Positions 1 to 6,856 of a DNA stretch of 11,541 nucleotides are shown here, piece after piece; positions within the stretch are counted from its first letter, which is position 1, and every line of letters begins with the position of its first letter. The notes beneath the pieces are model-generated. The model was not told the DNA's origin. It did not search any database and was given only the letters and a program-made list of their open reading frames with translations. This stretch comes from an uncultured Bacteroidales bacterium (GTDB lineage: Bacteria > Bacteroidota > Bacteroidia > Bacteroidales > Muribaculaceae), in assembly GCA_947177325.1 (NCBI GenBank), contig CAMWUH010000041.1:1-11541 (forward strand). Direction: 5' to 3'. The translations under genes and the position numbers were made by a program.

Positions 1-143
1 GCATAGGGCAAATGGCCACCCGTCATATTATCATAGACGAAACCTTAACCGAGTGCCACACCCGCCATCATCATTTCTTCGACGACTGCCAGGCCGGGCC
101 CCCATCGCAAACTTCCCCCTTCAACTATCGCGTCAACAGATAG
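1..143 (+). CDS. Possible 3' end of an unidentified upstream gene (partial)
   Basis: A plus-strand frame is open from the left edge (first full codon at 3) to a TAG at 141-143, giving about 46 residues. It is rich in His, Asp and Cys and ends in the residues FNYRVNR. Third codon positions are rich in C, as in the kinase gene that follows, and the 70-bp gap to that gene would be a normal spacing. I do not recognise a family. The complementary minus-strand frame also looks protein-like but is broken by a stop at 45-47, so the coding direction is uncertain. The call rests only on the open frame and base use. Confidence 0.28.
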   Translation, partial: IGQMATRHIIIDETLTECHTRHHHFFDDCQAGPPSQTSPFNYRVNR

Positions 144-165
144 CAGATCAATTTAAATAAGCATC

Positions 166-189
166 TTCAAGTAACTATATTCAAGTAAC
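166..189. repeat. Direct repeat upstream of the sensor kinase gene
   Basis: The 10-mer TTCAAGTAAC occurs at 166-175 and again at 180-189, a period of 14 bp, ending 24 bp before the kinase ATG. Two identical sites this close to a start codon could bind a regulator, but a period of 14 does not place them on the same helix face. No clear TAnnTTTG promoter element is visible between 144 and 213. The repeat is seen directly; its role is inference. Confidence 0.5.
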
Positions 190-213
190 CATTATATCAT
201 TTCAATCAGAGTC

Positions 214-2340
214 ATGAAACACCTCTTATCAGGCTTGTTGCTGTTAATCTCAGCGTTGACCGCTAATGCCGTGTCTCACCCCAAGCTCATTCTCCCCGAC
301 GGGGCTGAGCGTGACACATTAGTTGCACATCTTTACCAAGACCTCAGCGCAGCCACTACCAATGATGATTCGATTACTATACTTTACCACATCTTTGACC
401 TGGTGCCGCGCGATGCGCGCTATGACGTTGCAATGACGCTCTATGAAACCGCCAAATCGGTAAAAAACTATGATATAATGCTCGATGCGCTCCGTAATGC
501 CTCCAATTCGGCCATGCGCAACGACTCTATTCTGCGCATCCTCACCAATAAGGCGCGCCGCATCCCCGATTCAAATAACCAGCGCGAAACTCTCGCGTTT
601 CTTAACATAGTGCAGGCGCAATGCAAAAGCAACACAGCTACGCCCGAACAACGTGCCGAAGCCATCAAGGACCTCGTGGGCTACTATCGCAACCACGGCA
701 CGGGCGATATCTACCAACGCATTCAGCTTCTGGGCGAAATCGCCATTTACCTCAATCGAAGCACCGGCTCATACGCCGTTTATGATTATCTGGAATCAGC
801 TCTGAATATGACCGACTCGATTACCTCAAAATCAAACGCATTGCGCAACACGATTCTGACAAATCTGGCAACATCGAGTCTACGCAGTTTCGATTCTGAA
901 AAAGTGCTTGGGTCAAATCAGCGTTACATTGAATTGCTTGATTCGATGGAGGAAAATTATCATCGCGAAGGACGCATTTACAAGCAATATCACAACTCAC
1001 GAGCCAATGCGATGACACGTATGTTGACGCAATATGCCAAAATGGATATCCGGCAGGTTGATTCAATCTATAATGAGATTCTTCTGCTTGAAGAAATCGA
1101 CCCGGATGCGCGTCGCTTATCAGAGAATAATCCATCGGCCAAAGCATTCTATCTGATGGCCCATCAGCGCTACGGTGAAGCTATCCCTTTGTTACAGAAG
1201 ATAGTCAACCGCAATGCGAGTGTTCCCACTCCATTTCTGGATTTGCTCTATCTCCACAATCTTATCAAAGCGGCTCGAGCTACCAACAATAAGGAATTAC
1301 AACTTGAGGCTCTGGCCCGATATGTTGACATATCCAACGATGTGATGACAGAAATGCGTCAGGACCGCTATCGCCAGCTTGAGTCGCTTTACGACGTTTC
1401 GCACTTGCGTGACCAAAATCAACAAATGCAAAACAGATATGACAACGAGCGTAAAAATCTCCACCGCACTCAAACCCGACTGTTCATCATTCTCTCAATT
1501 CTGTTGCTCAGCCTGGCTATTTTGCTGTGGATTTTGCTCGTGCGTCGCCGCCAGCTTTCCAATCGCCTGAAGGAGTCAAACGAACGTCTCCACATCGAAA
1601 CCGAACAACTGCTTGAGTCGCAGGCGGAATTGGTTAAAGCGCGCGATGAAGCCCGCTCGGCCAATACCCATAAAACCGAGTTCATCACCAACCTTTCTCA
1701 CGAGGTGATGACTCCCCTCGATGCCGTTGCCGAATATTCTCAGCTTATCGTTGACTGCGTGGATGAAAATCGCCGTCAATACCTGCAACGATTTGCCGAC
1801 ATTATTCGCCTGAACACTGATTTGGTAAAGACCATTGTTTCCGACGTGCTTGAAATGGGTAGCCTTGAGGATAAAAAGATGCGTCCGAAACTTCGACCCG
1901 CTTCTCTGAAATCAATCATCGAAACTGCAGTCGGAGCCGTGCAGCCTATGATTCAACCCGGCGTGAAGCTCATACAGCCTTCTCTCGACGAAGATGATGC
2001 GATTATCATCACCGATCGTCACCGCGTTGAACAAGTGCTCATCAATCTGCTCTCAAATGCGGCAAAATTCACCCCCGAAGGCTCAATCACGTTTGATTAT
2101 CATATCGACGACGACAACGAAACTGTTACTTTCACTGTTACCGACACCGGTATTGGTGTGCCTGACGGTAAGGAGAAAATTATCTTCGAGCGATTTGAAA
2201 AAATCGATTCATCGTCGCAAGGTTCAGGTCTCGGACTTTCAATCTGTGCTGCCGCAGCTAAGTTGCTTAAGGGCAATATCTATTGCGAAGAAGGCATGGA
2301 GAGCGGTTCGCGATTTGTGTTCACCGTGCCGATGCTTTGA
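214..2340 (+). CDS. Membrane sensor histidine kinase with periplasmic repeat region
   Basis: This is a 708-residue transmembrane kinase that likely autophosphorylates on a histidine in response to a periplasmic or envelope signal. Residues 1-19 form a signal peptide ending in ANA. Residues 30-400 are helical and resemble the TPR-like sensor regions of Bacteroidetes kinases, although individual repeats are degenerate. A single membrane helix lies at about 423-443 and is followed by an RRR stop-transfer and a coiled coil (447-490). The HisKA H-box centres on His496 (SHEVMTPL). The ATPase core has the N-box NLLSNAAKF (Asn615), G1 DTGIG (644-648), F-box FERF (658-661) and G2 GSGLGL (670-675). The protein ends right after the ATPase domain, with no receiver domain or DNA-binding tail. 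No response regulator is visible in the window, so its partner is unknown. The H-box has Met where Arg is usual and Asp where Asn is usual (PLDAV). The ATG at 214 gives a clean signal peptide. Confidence 0.9.
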   Translation: MKHLLSGLLLLISALTANAVSHPKLILPDGAERDTLVAHLYQDLSAATTNDDSITILYHIFDLVPRDARYDVAMTLYETAKSVKNYDIMLDALRNASNSAMRNDSILRILTNKARRIPDSNNQRETLAFLNIVQAQCKSNTATPEQRAEAIKDLVGYYRNHGTGDIYQRIQLLGEIAIYLNRSTGSYAVYDYLESALNMTDSITSKSNALRNTILTNLATSSLRSFDSEKVLGSNQRYIELLDSMEENYHREGRIYKQYHNSRANAMTRMLTQYAKMDIRQVDSIYNEILLLEEIDPDARRLSENNPSAKAFYLMAHQRYGEAIPLLQKIVNRNASVPTPFLDLLYLHNLIKAARATNNKELQLEALARYVDISNDVMTEMRQDRYRQLESLYDVSHLRDQNQQMQNRYDNERKNLHRTQTRLFIILSILLLSLAILLWILLVRRRQLSNRLKESNERLHIETEQLLESQAELVKARDEARSANTHKTEFITNLSHEVMTPLDAVAEYSQLIVDCVDENRRQYLQRFADIIRLNTDLVKTIVSDVLEMGSLEDKKMRPKLRPASLKSIIETAVGAVQPMIQPGVKLIQPSLDEDDAIIITDRHRVEQVLINLLSNAAKFTPEGSITFDYHIDDDNETVTFTVTDTGIGVPDGKEKIIFERFEKIDSSSQGSGLGLSICAAAAKLLKGNIYCEEGMESGSRFVFTVPML

Positions 2341-2403
2341 CATTCGGAAGCTTGCAGTGTAAATGATATAGAATCAAACGGTTATACTTTAGGCTAAACT
2401 TTA

Positions 2404-2931
2404 ATGGAAACTGCCACCGGGGAGATTACTTTAAAGCCGTTTCGATCAGGAGATTGTAGGCAAATTCTTGACCTCTATGAGAGAGCGTTTCCGGCCGATG
2501 AACGTCGGCCGATTGGTGAGTTCTGCGACCTTGTTGCGACCGATACCGTTTCCTTGCGCGCAATTTTCGTCGACAACCTCTTTGCCGGATTTATAACTAT
2601 GTGGCATTTCGGAAAATTCTCCTATATCGAGCACTTTGCCCTCGATCCCGAACAGCGAGGTCGTGGCATAGGCTCACGAGTTCTCGGTATGTTGAGCGGT
2701 TTGCTCGCAAGGCCAGTGGTTCTCGAGGCAGAGCCACCTTCTCTCTCGCCATTGGCTGCTCGGCGCATAGAGTTTTACCATCGCAACGGCTTTGATATAA
2801 TTTCAACCGATTACGTGCAGCCCCCTTATGGGCCGGGGTTGAATCCGGTCAACCTATATTTGCTCGCCACTGAGCCGCTCAATGCTGATGAAGTAGCTTC
2901 AGAGCTTAAGAAACAGGTTTATAAAATTTAA
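2404..2931 (+). CDS. GNAT family N-acetyltransferase
   Basis: This 175-residue protein has a single GNAT fold and would transfer an acetyl group from acetyl-CoA to an unknown amine. The strand leading into motif A reads YIEHFAL (74-80). Motif A itself, which binds the CoA pyrophosphate, is QRGRGIGS (84-91). The motif B region FYHRNGF is at 124-130, and the C-terminal part PYGPGLNPVNLYLL (141-154) is typical of short Bacteroidales GNAT proteins. Length is normal for the family. The ATG at 2404 lies 63 bp after the kinase stop. No terminator is visible in that gap, so co-transcription with the kinase is possible. A weak promoter-like TACTTTAG at 2385-2392 has one mismatch to TAnnTTTG but is very close to the start. 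The substrate cannot be told from sequence. Confidence 0.88.
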   Translation: METATGEITLKPFRSGDCRQILDLYERAFPADERRPIGEFCDLVATDTVSLRAIFVDNLFAGFITMWHFGKFSYIEHFALDPEQRGRGIGSRVLGMLSGLLARPVVLEAEPPSLSPLAARRIEFYHRNGFDIISTDYVQPPYGPGLNPVNLYLLATEPLNADEVASELKKQVYKI

Positions 2932-2990
2932 GCAGCTATAAGAATTGTACTTTTCATTGTCAAAAGTTTCATTTTTTAAGAAATTTATGT

Positions 2991-2998
2991 TAAATTTG
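2991..2998 (+). promoter_or_regulatory. Bacteroidetes-type -7 promoter element for metX
   Basis: TAAATTTG is an exact match to TAnnTTTG, the -7 element of the Bacteroidetes primary sigma factor. It lies 22 bp before the metX ATG at 3021, which predicts a short leader of about 15 nt. The upstream -33 element is weak (AGTTTC around 2965-2970). A second, off-spaced TAAATTTTG follows at 3002-3010. The match and position are seen; promoter activity is inferred. Confidence 0.5.
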
Positions 2999-3020
2999 TG
3001 GTAAATTTTGAAATTTGCTG

Positions 3021-4037
3021 ATGATAAAATATTATTTTCACAACCAACCATTTGAGTTAGAGCAAGGTGGCATCCTTGAAGACTTTAAAATCGCTTACCA
3101 CACCTACGGCACATTAAACGCTGATGGCGACAATGTTGTGTGGGTTTGCCACGCCTTGACGGCTAATTCCGATGTCGCAGACTGGTGGCCTAACACAGTG
3201 GCGCCCGGTCGTTTTCTCGACCCGGATAAATGGTTTGTTGTGTGTGCCAATTTCATTGGTTCGCCATACGGCACAACGGCTCCTCTTTCAGAAAATCCCG
3301 CCACAGGTAAACCATATTATCAGAATTTCCCCAAATTTACCATCCGCGATATAGTGGCTGCCCACAAGCTGCTCGCCGAGCATCTTGGCATTGGTCGTAT
3401 CAACGTATTGATAGGTTGTTCGGTAGGTGGATTTCAAGCAATTGAATGGGCTGTAGAAGAGCCGAATCGATTTGGCCGGCTCGTTTTGCTCGCCACAGAT
3501 GCAGTTGCTACACCCTGGACCATTGCAATCGATGAAACCCAACGAATGGCTATTCTTGCCGACCCGACGTGGGGAGAGCCGACGGCTAACGCTGCCGCTG
3601 AAGGATTGGCTGCCGCACGAGCCATCGCCTTACTTTCATATCGCGGCCCGTCGGGCTACAATCTAACGCAGCGCGACCCTCAAAGCGACACTATTTTGCC
3701 TTCACATCGCGCTTGCACCTATCAGCGTTATCAGGGCGAAAAACTCGTGCGCCGCTATAATGCCTACTCCTACGTGGCCATTCTTGATGCATTTGACACT
3801 CACGACGTTGGTCGCGGCCGAGGCGGTATGCAAGCAGCTCTTAATCGCCTAACGATGCCGACTCTTGTTGTCGGGTTGACTACGGACATTGTTTTCCCAG
3901 CCGAGGAGATGCGCAATCTGGCATCTAAGATTTCAACGGCGCATTATGCGGAAATTCAATCGGAGTTTGGCCACGACGGTTTCCTCGTAGAGAGCGACCA
4001 GCTCAACGCACTCCTTGTTCCCTTCCTGAACGAGTAG
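3021..4037 (+). CDS. metX: Homoserine O-acyltransferase, MetX-type alpha/beta hydrolase
   Basis: This 338-residue cytosolic enzyme likely acylates L-homoserine from acetyl-CoA (or succinyl-CoA), the committed step of methionine synthesis before sulfhydrylation. The alpha/beta-hydrolase fold is clear. An oxyanion-region motif HALTANSD is at 44-51. The nucleophile elbow GCSVGG (132-137) places Ser134 as nucleophile. The catalytic acid is probably Asp289 (TTDIVFP) and the histidine His318 (GHDGFL), so the triad is complete. The family's GSPYGTTAP segment is at 80-88. The protein is near the short end of the MetX range. The ATG at 3021 is preferred to the TTG at 3015 because it fits the start of the fold and the promoter at 2991. 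No other methionine gene is in the window. Acyl donor choice, and a divergent non-methionine role, cannot be excluded from sequence alone. Confidence 0.85.
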   Translation: MIKYYFHNQPFELEQGGILEDFKIAYHTYGTLNADGDNVVWVCHALTANSDVADWWPNTVAPGRFLDPDKWFVVCANFIGSPYGTTAPLSENPATGKPYYQNFPKFTIRDIVAAHKLLAEHLGIGRINVLIGCSVGGFQAIEWAVEEPNRFGRLVLLATDAVATPWTIAIDETQRMAILADPTWGEPTANAAAEGLAAARAIALLSYRGPSGYNLTQRDPQSDTILPSHRACTYQRYQGEKLVRRYNAYSYVAILDAFDTHDVGRGRGGMQAALNRLTMPTLVVGLTTDIVFPAEEMRNLASKISTAHYAEIQSEFGHDGFLVESDQLNALLVPFLNE

Positions 4038-4043
4038 CTTATT

Positions 4044-4088
4044 AAACTGCACCCAAAAACGTTATGTTTAACTTTTTGGGTGCAGTTT
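4044..4088. terminator. Bidirectional rho-independent terminator between metX and dnaA
   Basis: Perfect 16-bp arms AAACTGCACCCAAAAA (4044-4059) and TTTTTGGGTGCAGTTT (4073-4088) can pair. An inner GTTA/TAAC stem (4061-4064 with 4069-4072) leaves a TGTT loop, with one bulged C at 4060. T-rich sequence follows in both directions. It sits 6 bp after the metX stop and 25 bp beyond the dnaA stop, so one hairpin probably ends both convergent transcripts. Confidence 0.9.
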
Positions 4089-4113
4089 TATATTTTCGCG
4101 GGAAAGAATCTTG

Positions 4114-5502
4114 TTATGCGTTATGGAGCAGCGTTTCGATTGCTGAGATGGTTTCCTGCAACGGCTTTTCAAATTGGAGGCGTTCTTCGATTGTTTTTAC
4201 GCCGTGGAGCACTGTTGCGTGAGTGCGCGACAATCGGGTGGCAATTGCGGTTGACGACATTTTGGTGTGCTTTTTAACCAGATACATCACTAATTGACGA
4301 GCATCGGAAACTTCGCGTTTGCGCCCTTTGGAGTAGATTGACTCGGGGTCGATGTTGAGGTGTTGGGCCACACTGTTGGTTACCATCTCAAAGTTGATTT
4401 GGCGCTTGTTAATTTTGATAGAGTTGGAGAGCACGTAGCGCGCCAGGTCGAGGTTCACTTCGCGACCTAAGGCTGTGGCGTGGGCCAGAAGTGAAGCAAC
4501 GATGCCTTCGAGTTCGCGAATAGAGTCGGTTACATTCTCGGCGATGAAGTCGAGAACTTCAGCAGGGATTGTCAAGCCGTCTTGCAACGATTTTTGTTCC
4601 AACACTTCTCGACGCAGTTGAATGTCGGGGCGCTCAAGCTCAACGGTGATGCCCCATTTCATGCGCGTCAGCAGTCGCTCAGGCATTCCTTTGAGCTGTG
4701 CGGGAGCACAGTCGCTGGAGATGATTATTTGGCGATTGTTGAGGTGAAGGTGTGAGAAAATGTGGAAGAAAGCGTTTTGTGTTTTCTCTTTATCAATAAG
4801 GTCCTGGATATCGTCGATGATGAGCACGTCAATACCCTGATAGAAATAGATAAAGTCGTTGATTTTTCCGTTGCGTGAAGCAGCGGTAAACTGGCTCTCA
4901 AACAGTCGGGAAGATGTGTACATTACTCTTCGCTCGGGGCGACGTTCTTTGATAGCCAAACCGATGGCGTGCATCAGGTGGGTTTTGCCAACGCCCGATG
5001 GGCCGAATATAAACAGGGGGTTGAAAGTTTTGTTGTCGGGGTTATTTCCGATGGCTTTGCCTATGGAGAGGGCGATTTTGTTTGATACCGAGCCGCAATA
5101 GTTGTCGAAGTTGTAGCGAGGATTGAGTTGAGAGTCAAAAGCTACTTTCGAGATTGAATTGTTAAACGGATTTGCATCGGGCAGCCCGGGCTTAACAGCC
5201 GGCGAGCCTTTGACTGCTTTAACGTCGACGCCTGATGTAGGCTCGTTGTTAACCTGCTTATAGTGGAAAAAGAGCTCGATACCTTTACCAAACACTTTAA
5301 CGAGGGCTTTGATAAGCAAGGAACCGTAATGCTCCTCGATATGCTCAACAAAATAGGCAGTGGGAACAGAAAGCGTCAGGCGGTTGTTGGCGTAGCTCTT
5401 TACGCTGATAGGTTTAAACCAAGCGTTGAACTGCGCTTCCGAGACGTTGCTGCTTATCAGTTGGCAGCATTGTTCCCATTTTTGTTGAATAGTCGAGGTC
5501 AT
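4114..5502 (-). CDS. dnaA: Chromosomal replication initiator protein DnaA
   Basis: This 462-residue protein binds DnaA boxes at the origin, opens the duplex and loads the helicase. Domain I (about 1-80) starts with a typical WEQCCQLI helix, and domain II is a short linker (about 85-120). The AAA+ domain has Walker A GPSGVGKT (167-174), Walker B LIIDD (227-231), sensor 1 IISSD (260-264) and a box VII arginine at R280. The domain IV duplex-binding helices are present, with R394 and R402 matching DNA-contact arginines of E. coli DnaA. The DnaA signature is unusual: it reads SRTHATVLHG (425-434), with Thr427 where nearly all DnaA proteins have Asp, and it is one residue shorter just before. The ATG at 5502 gives the expected N-terminus. 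dnaA lies downstream of mlaD on the same strand, but a 444-bp gap with a terminator-like hairpin separates them, so it probably has its own promoter. Confidence 0.97.
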   Translation of the reverse strand: MTSTIQQKWEQCCQLISSNVSEAQFNAWFKPISVKSYANNRLTLSVPTAYFVEHIEEHYGSLLIKALVKVFGKGIELFFHYKQVNNEPTSGVDVKAVKGSPAVKPGLPDANPFNNSISKVAFDSQLNPRYNFDNYCGSVSNKIALSIGKAIGNNPDNKTFNPLFIFGPSGVGKTHLMHAIGLAIKERRPERRVMYTSSRLFESQFTAASRNGKINDFIYFYQGIDVLIIDDIQDLIDKEKTQNAFFHIFSHLHLNNRQIIISSDCAPAQLKGMPERLLTRMKWGITVELERPDIQLRREVLEQKSLQDGLTIPAEVLDFIAENVTDSIRELEGIVASLLAHATALGREVNLDLARYVLSNSIKINKRQINFEMVTNSVAQHLNIDPESIYSKGRKREVSDARQLVMYLVKKHTKMSSTAIATRLSRTHATVLHGVKTIEERLQFEKPLQETISAIETLLHNA

Positions 5503-5559
5503 TTGGGTTGAAGTAGGGTAGAGGACGAGTGTGTTTGTAATAAAGATTGGTTATGGCAG

Positions 5560-5585
5560 AAAAAATTTCCGGGTATAGCCCGGAA
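5560..5585 (-). terminator. Terminator-like hairpin in the dnaA leader
   Basis: On the minus strand a 7-bp GC-rich stem (TTCCGGG/CCCGGAA, 5567-5585, 5-base loop) is followed by an A and six T (5566-5560). This has the form of an intrinsic terminator pointing toward dnaA. It ends about 58 bp before the dnaA ATG. It could stop read-through from mlaD if the dnaA promoter lies below it, or act as an attenuator if the promoter lies above. Confidence 0.55.
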
Positions 5586-5592
5586 CTGAAAG

Positions 5593-5624
5593 AGCCGAGG
5601 GCATAAGGTCAATGCCCGATGGCT
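5593..5624. repeat. Second hairpin next to the dnaA leader terminator
   Basis: Arms GGGCAT (5599-5604) and ATGCCC (5612-5617) pair around a 7-base loop. An outer AGCC (5593-5596) can pair with GGCT (5621-5624) after a small internal loop. On the minus strand it lies just upstream of the terminator-like hairpin at 5560-5585, so both would fold in a transcript that starts above them. Whether it is a leader structure, part of a tandem terminator or a protein site cannot be told. Confidence 0.45.
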
Positions 5625-5706
5625 GATTTGACAATGCAAAATTCACAAAAAAAAAATGAAAAAACAATGATGATTTTATTTGGAAATTCAAAATATTTGC
5701 AACTCT

Positions 5707-5719
5707 GCTGAAATTCAGC
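5707..5719. repeat. Palindrome GCTGAA-a-TTCAGC
   Basis: Perfect 6-bp arms surround a single central A. The compact odd-length dyad suits a dimeric DNA-binding protein better than an RNA hairpin, since there is no loop. It lies about 205 bp upstream of the dnaA start. Function is unknown. Confidence 0.45.
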
Positions 5720-5745
5720 GTTTTAACAAAGATGTTTTGGTGCTA

Positions 5746-5760
5746 TAAAGCAATGCTTTA
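5746..5760. repeat. Palindrome TAAAGCA-a-TGCTTTA
   Basis: Perfect 7-bp arms surround a single central A. Its centre is 40 bp from the centre of the palindrome at 5707-5719, close to four helical turns. Part of it, AATGCTT (5752-5758), is repeated directly at 5775-5781, leading into a third small dyad TGCTA-t-TAGCA at 5781-5791. Function is unknown. Confidence 0.45.
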
Positions 5761-5830
5761 AATAAGTTGGCGAAAATGCTTGCTATTAGCAGGTTATAAT
5801 ATTAGATAATTATTTAGGCTATTATGTTGA

Positions 5831-5841
5831 TAACATTGTTA
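5831..5841. repeat. Palindrome TAACA-t-TGTTA beside a DnaA-box-like site
   Basis: Perfect 5-bp arms surround a single T. The palindrome overlaps the 3' end of TGTTGATAA (5825-5833), which differs from the DnaA box TGTGGATAA at one base. Both lie inside the longer TAGGCT/AGCCTA inverted repeat (5815-5859). The overlap could allow DnaA and another protein to compete, but nothing in the sequence proves it. Confidence 0.4.
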
Positions 5842-5863
5842 ACCCCGTGCCGAAGCCTATAAA

Positions 5864-5875
5864 CAAAAGCTTTTG
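5864..5875. repeat. 12-bp perfect palindrome CAAAAGCTTTTG
   Basis: This even-length, gap-free palindrome centres on AGCT. It lies 71 bp beyond the mlaD stop on the minus strand. With no loop it is more likely a protein-binding dyad than a terminator. It may also be chance in AT-rich DNA. Confidence 0.35.
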
Positions 5876-5904
5876 GAGTAGTCGACGGATTATTTTTCAG
5901 TTTT

Positions 5905-5933
5905 GCGTTATTTAGACTAATTCTAAATAATGC
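5905..5933 (-). repeat. Hairpin just downstream of mlaD
   Basis: Nine-bp perfect arms TTATTTAGA (5908-5916) and TCTAAATAA (5922-5930) surround a 5-base loop. Flanking GC/GC pairs extend the stem to about 12 bp with one G-T mismatch. It starts 13 bp after the mlaD stop, where a transcript end is expected. No T-run follows on the minus strand, so it is not a textbook terminator. It may be a processed 3' end or a stabilising stem. Confidence 0.5.
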
Positions 5934-5946
5934 CGCGCCTATACTA

Positions 5947-6843
5947 TTAGAGCAGCTTGATAGAGATGTAGCGTTTGGGATTGCGTTTGATGTCAACGAT
6001 TAGCGAATCGATATCGGCGGTAACGTTGCGCAGATTATCAAAGAGTACGGGCGAATTGATAAGTTGGCCTAACGATGAGTCGGGATCCTTAAGCTGAGCT
6101 GTGAGGTCGTTGAGGTTGGCTGAAATTTCATTAAAGTGGGCCAGTGTAGAATCGAGCGGTGCTGATGCTATGGTGTTGCTGACGGCGCTAAGGTCGGCAG
6201 CGATGGTGTCGATTCGGGCTATGAGACTTGACACTTGGGTGGTCATGCCGGGCAGAGCGCGGGTTGTTGCATTGATATTATTGACTGTGCCCTTGAGGCC
6301 GGATGTGAGTTGATCAAGGTTTTCGATGGTGTTGATCAGTGATTGATGACCGACAACGTTATTGAGGCTTGTGAGCATAGTGTCGATTTTAGAGAACACG
6401 TTGCTGACCTCGGGCATCATATCGCTCACTTGCGACATAAGGCCCGACTCTATTGCTGATTTTACGGTGTCGCCCGATGCATAGTAGTTGCTGCCTTGCG
6501 CGAGATTAATCACGAGGGTAGTGGTGCCGAGAAGGTCTTTAGAGACCATTGCCGCTGACCCTACGGGAAGTTTCACATCAGTGTCGATATTGAATTTCAC
6601 GATAACGCGCGACGGATTGGCCGGGTCGAGACTGACATCGCTCACCTGACCTACCTTTACGCCCGAAAGGCTCACATTGGCGGTTGACTGCAGTCCTTGA
6701 ACATCTTCATAAACGGCATAGTAGCTTTGACCTTTTGAAAACATTTTATGGCCTTTGAGATATTCGATGCCAAAATATAATATAACGAGTGCTATGATGA
6801 AGCATAAGCCGATTTTAAATTCTTTTTTGGATGTTGCGCTCAT
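5947..6843 (-). CDS. MlaD-like MCE-domain protein
   Basis: This 298-residue envelope protein has one MCE domain and probably serves as the periplasmic lipid-binding part of an ABC-type phospholipid transport system. A short cytosolic start (1-10) is followed by one membrane helix (11-28). The MCE domain spans about 38-115, with SLSGVKVGQVSDV at 58-70. A long helical segment (130-250) is typical of proteins that form hexameric rings or barrels. The tail carries the family's DPDSSLGQLINSPVLFDNL block (253-271) and ends in KRNPKRYI. Length is normal. It starts 64 bp after the amidase stop on the same strand, so the two probably form an operon. The permease (MlaE) and ATPase (MlaF) genes are not in the window and must lie elsewhere. 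I give no symbol because the orthology to E. coli mlaD is only at family level. Confidence 0.88.
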   Translation of the reverse strand: MSATSKKEFKIGLCFIIALVILYFGIEYLKGHKMFSKGQSYYAVYEDVQGLQSTANVSLSGVKVGQVSDVSLDPANPSRVIVKFNIDTDVKLPVGSAAMVSKDLLGTTTLVINLAQGSNYYASGDTVKSAIESGLMSQVSDMMPEVSNVFSKIDTMLTSLNNVVGHQSLINTIENLDQLTSGLKGTVNNINATTRALPGMTTQVSSLIARIDTIAADLSAVSNTIASAPLDSTLAHFNEISANLNDLTAQLKDPDSSLGQLINSPVLFDNLRNVTADIDSLIVDIKRNPKRYISIKLL

Positions 6844-6856
6844 AATTTTATTGGGA

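Larger units (their letters stand above)
5503..5946. other. AT-rich, palindrome-dense region upstream of dnaA; candidate control region or origin
   Basis: No gene or tRNA is visible in this 444-bp gap between the mlaD stop and the dnaA start. Stretches are very AT-rich: 5641-5700 has 11 G/C in 60 bases, including a run of ten A (5647-5656). It holds at least seven short perfect inverted repeats, described in the neighbouring entries. It also holds TGTTGATAA (5825-5833), which matches the DnaA box TGTGGATAA at 8 of 9 positions. The outer arms TAGGCT (5815-5820) and AGCCTA (5854-5859) enclose that site and a small palindrome. No exact TAnnTTTG element for dnaA was found on the minus strand. AT-rich DNA, dyads and a DnaA-box-like site next to dnaA would suit an autoregulatory region or an origin. 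That is inference. Confidence 0.5.

Noticed and set aside
3..152. Minus-strand reading of the left edge, with a protein-like stretch containing GPGLAVVEEMMMAGVALG
   Set aside because: It has no start codon in a suitable place, is bounded by TAA at 153-155 and is broken by TAA at 45-47. A pseudogene is possible but cannot be supported from 150 bases.
3015..3020. TTG start for the MetX gene, giving two extra residues
   Set aside because: The ATG at 3021 is a better start codon, fits the promoter position and begins the expected N-terminus.
5647..5656. Run of ten A as a phase-variation tract
   Set aside because: It lies outside any gene about 145 bp from the dnaA start. An essential gene is an unlikely target for on/off switching.
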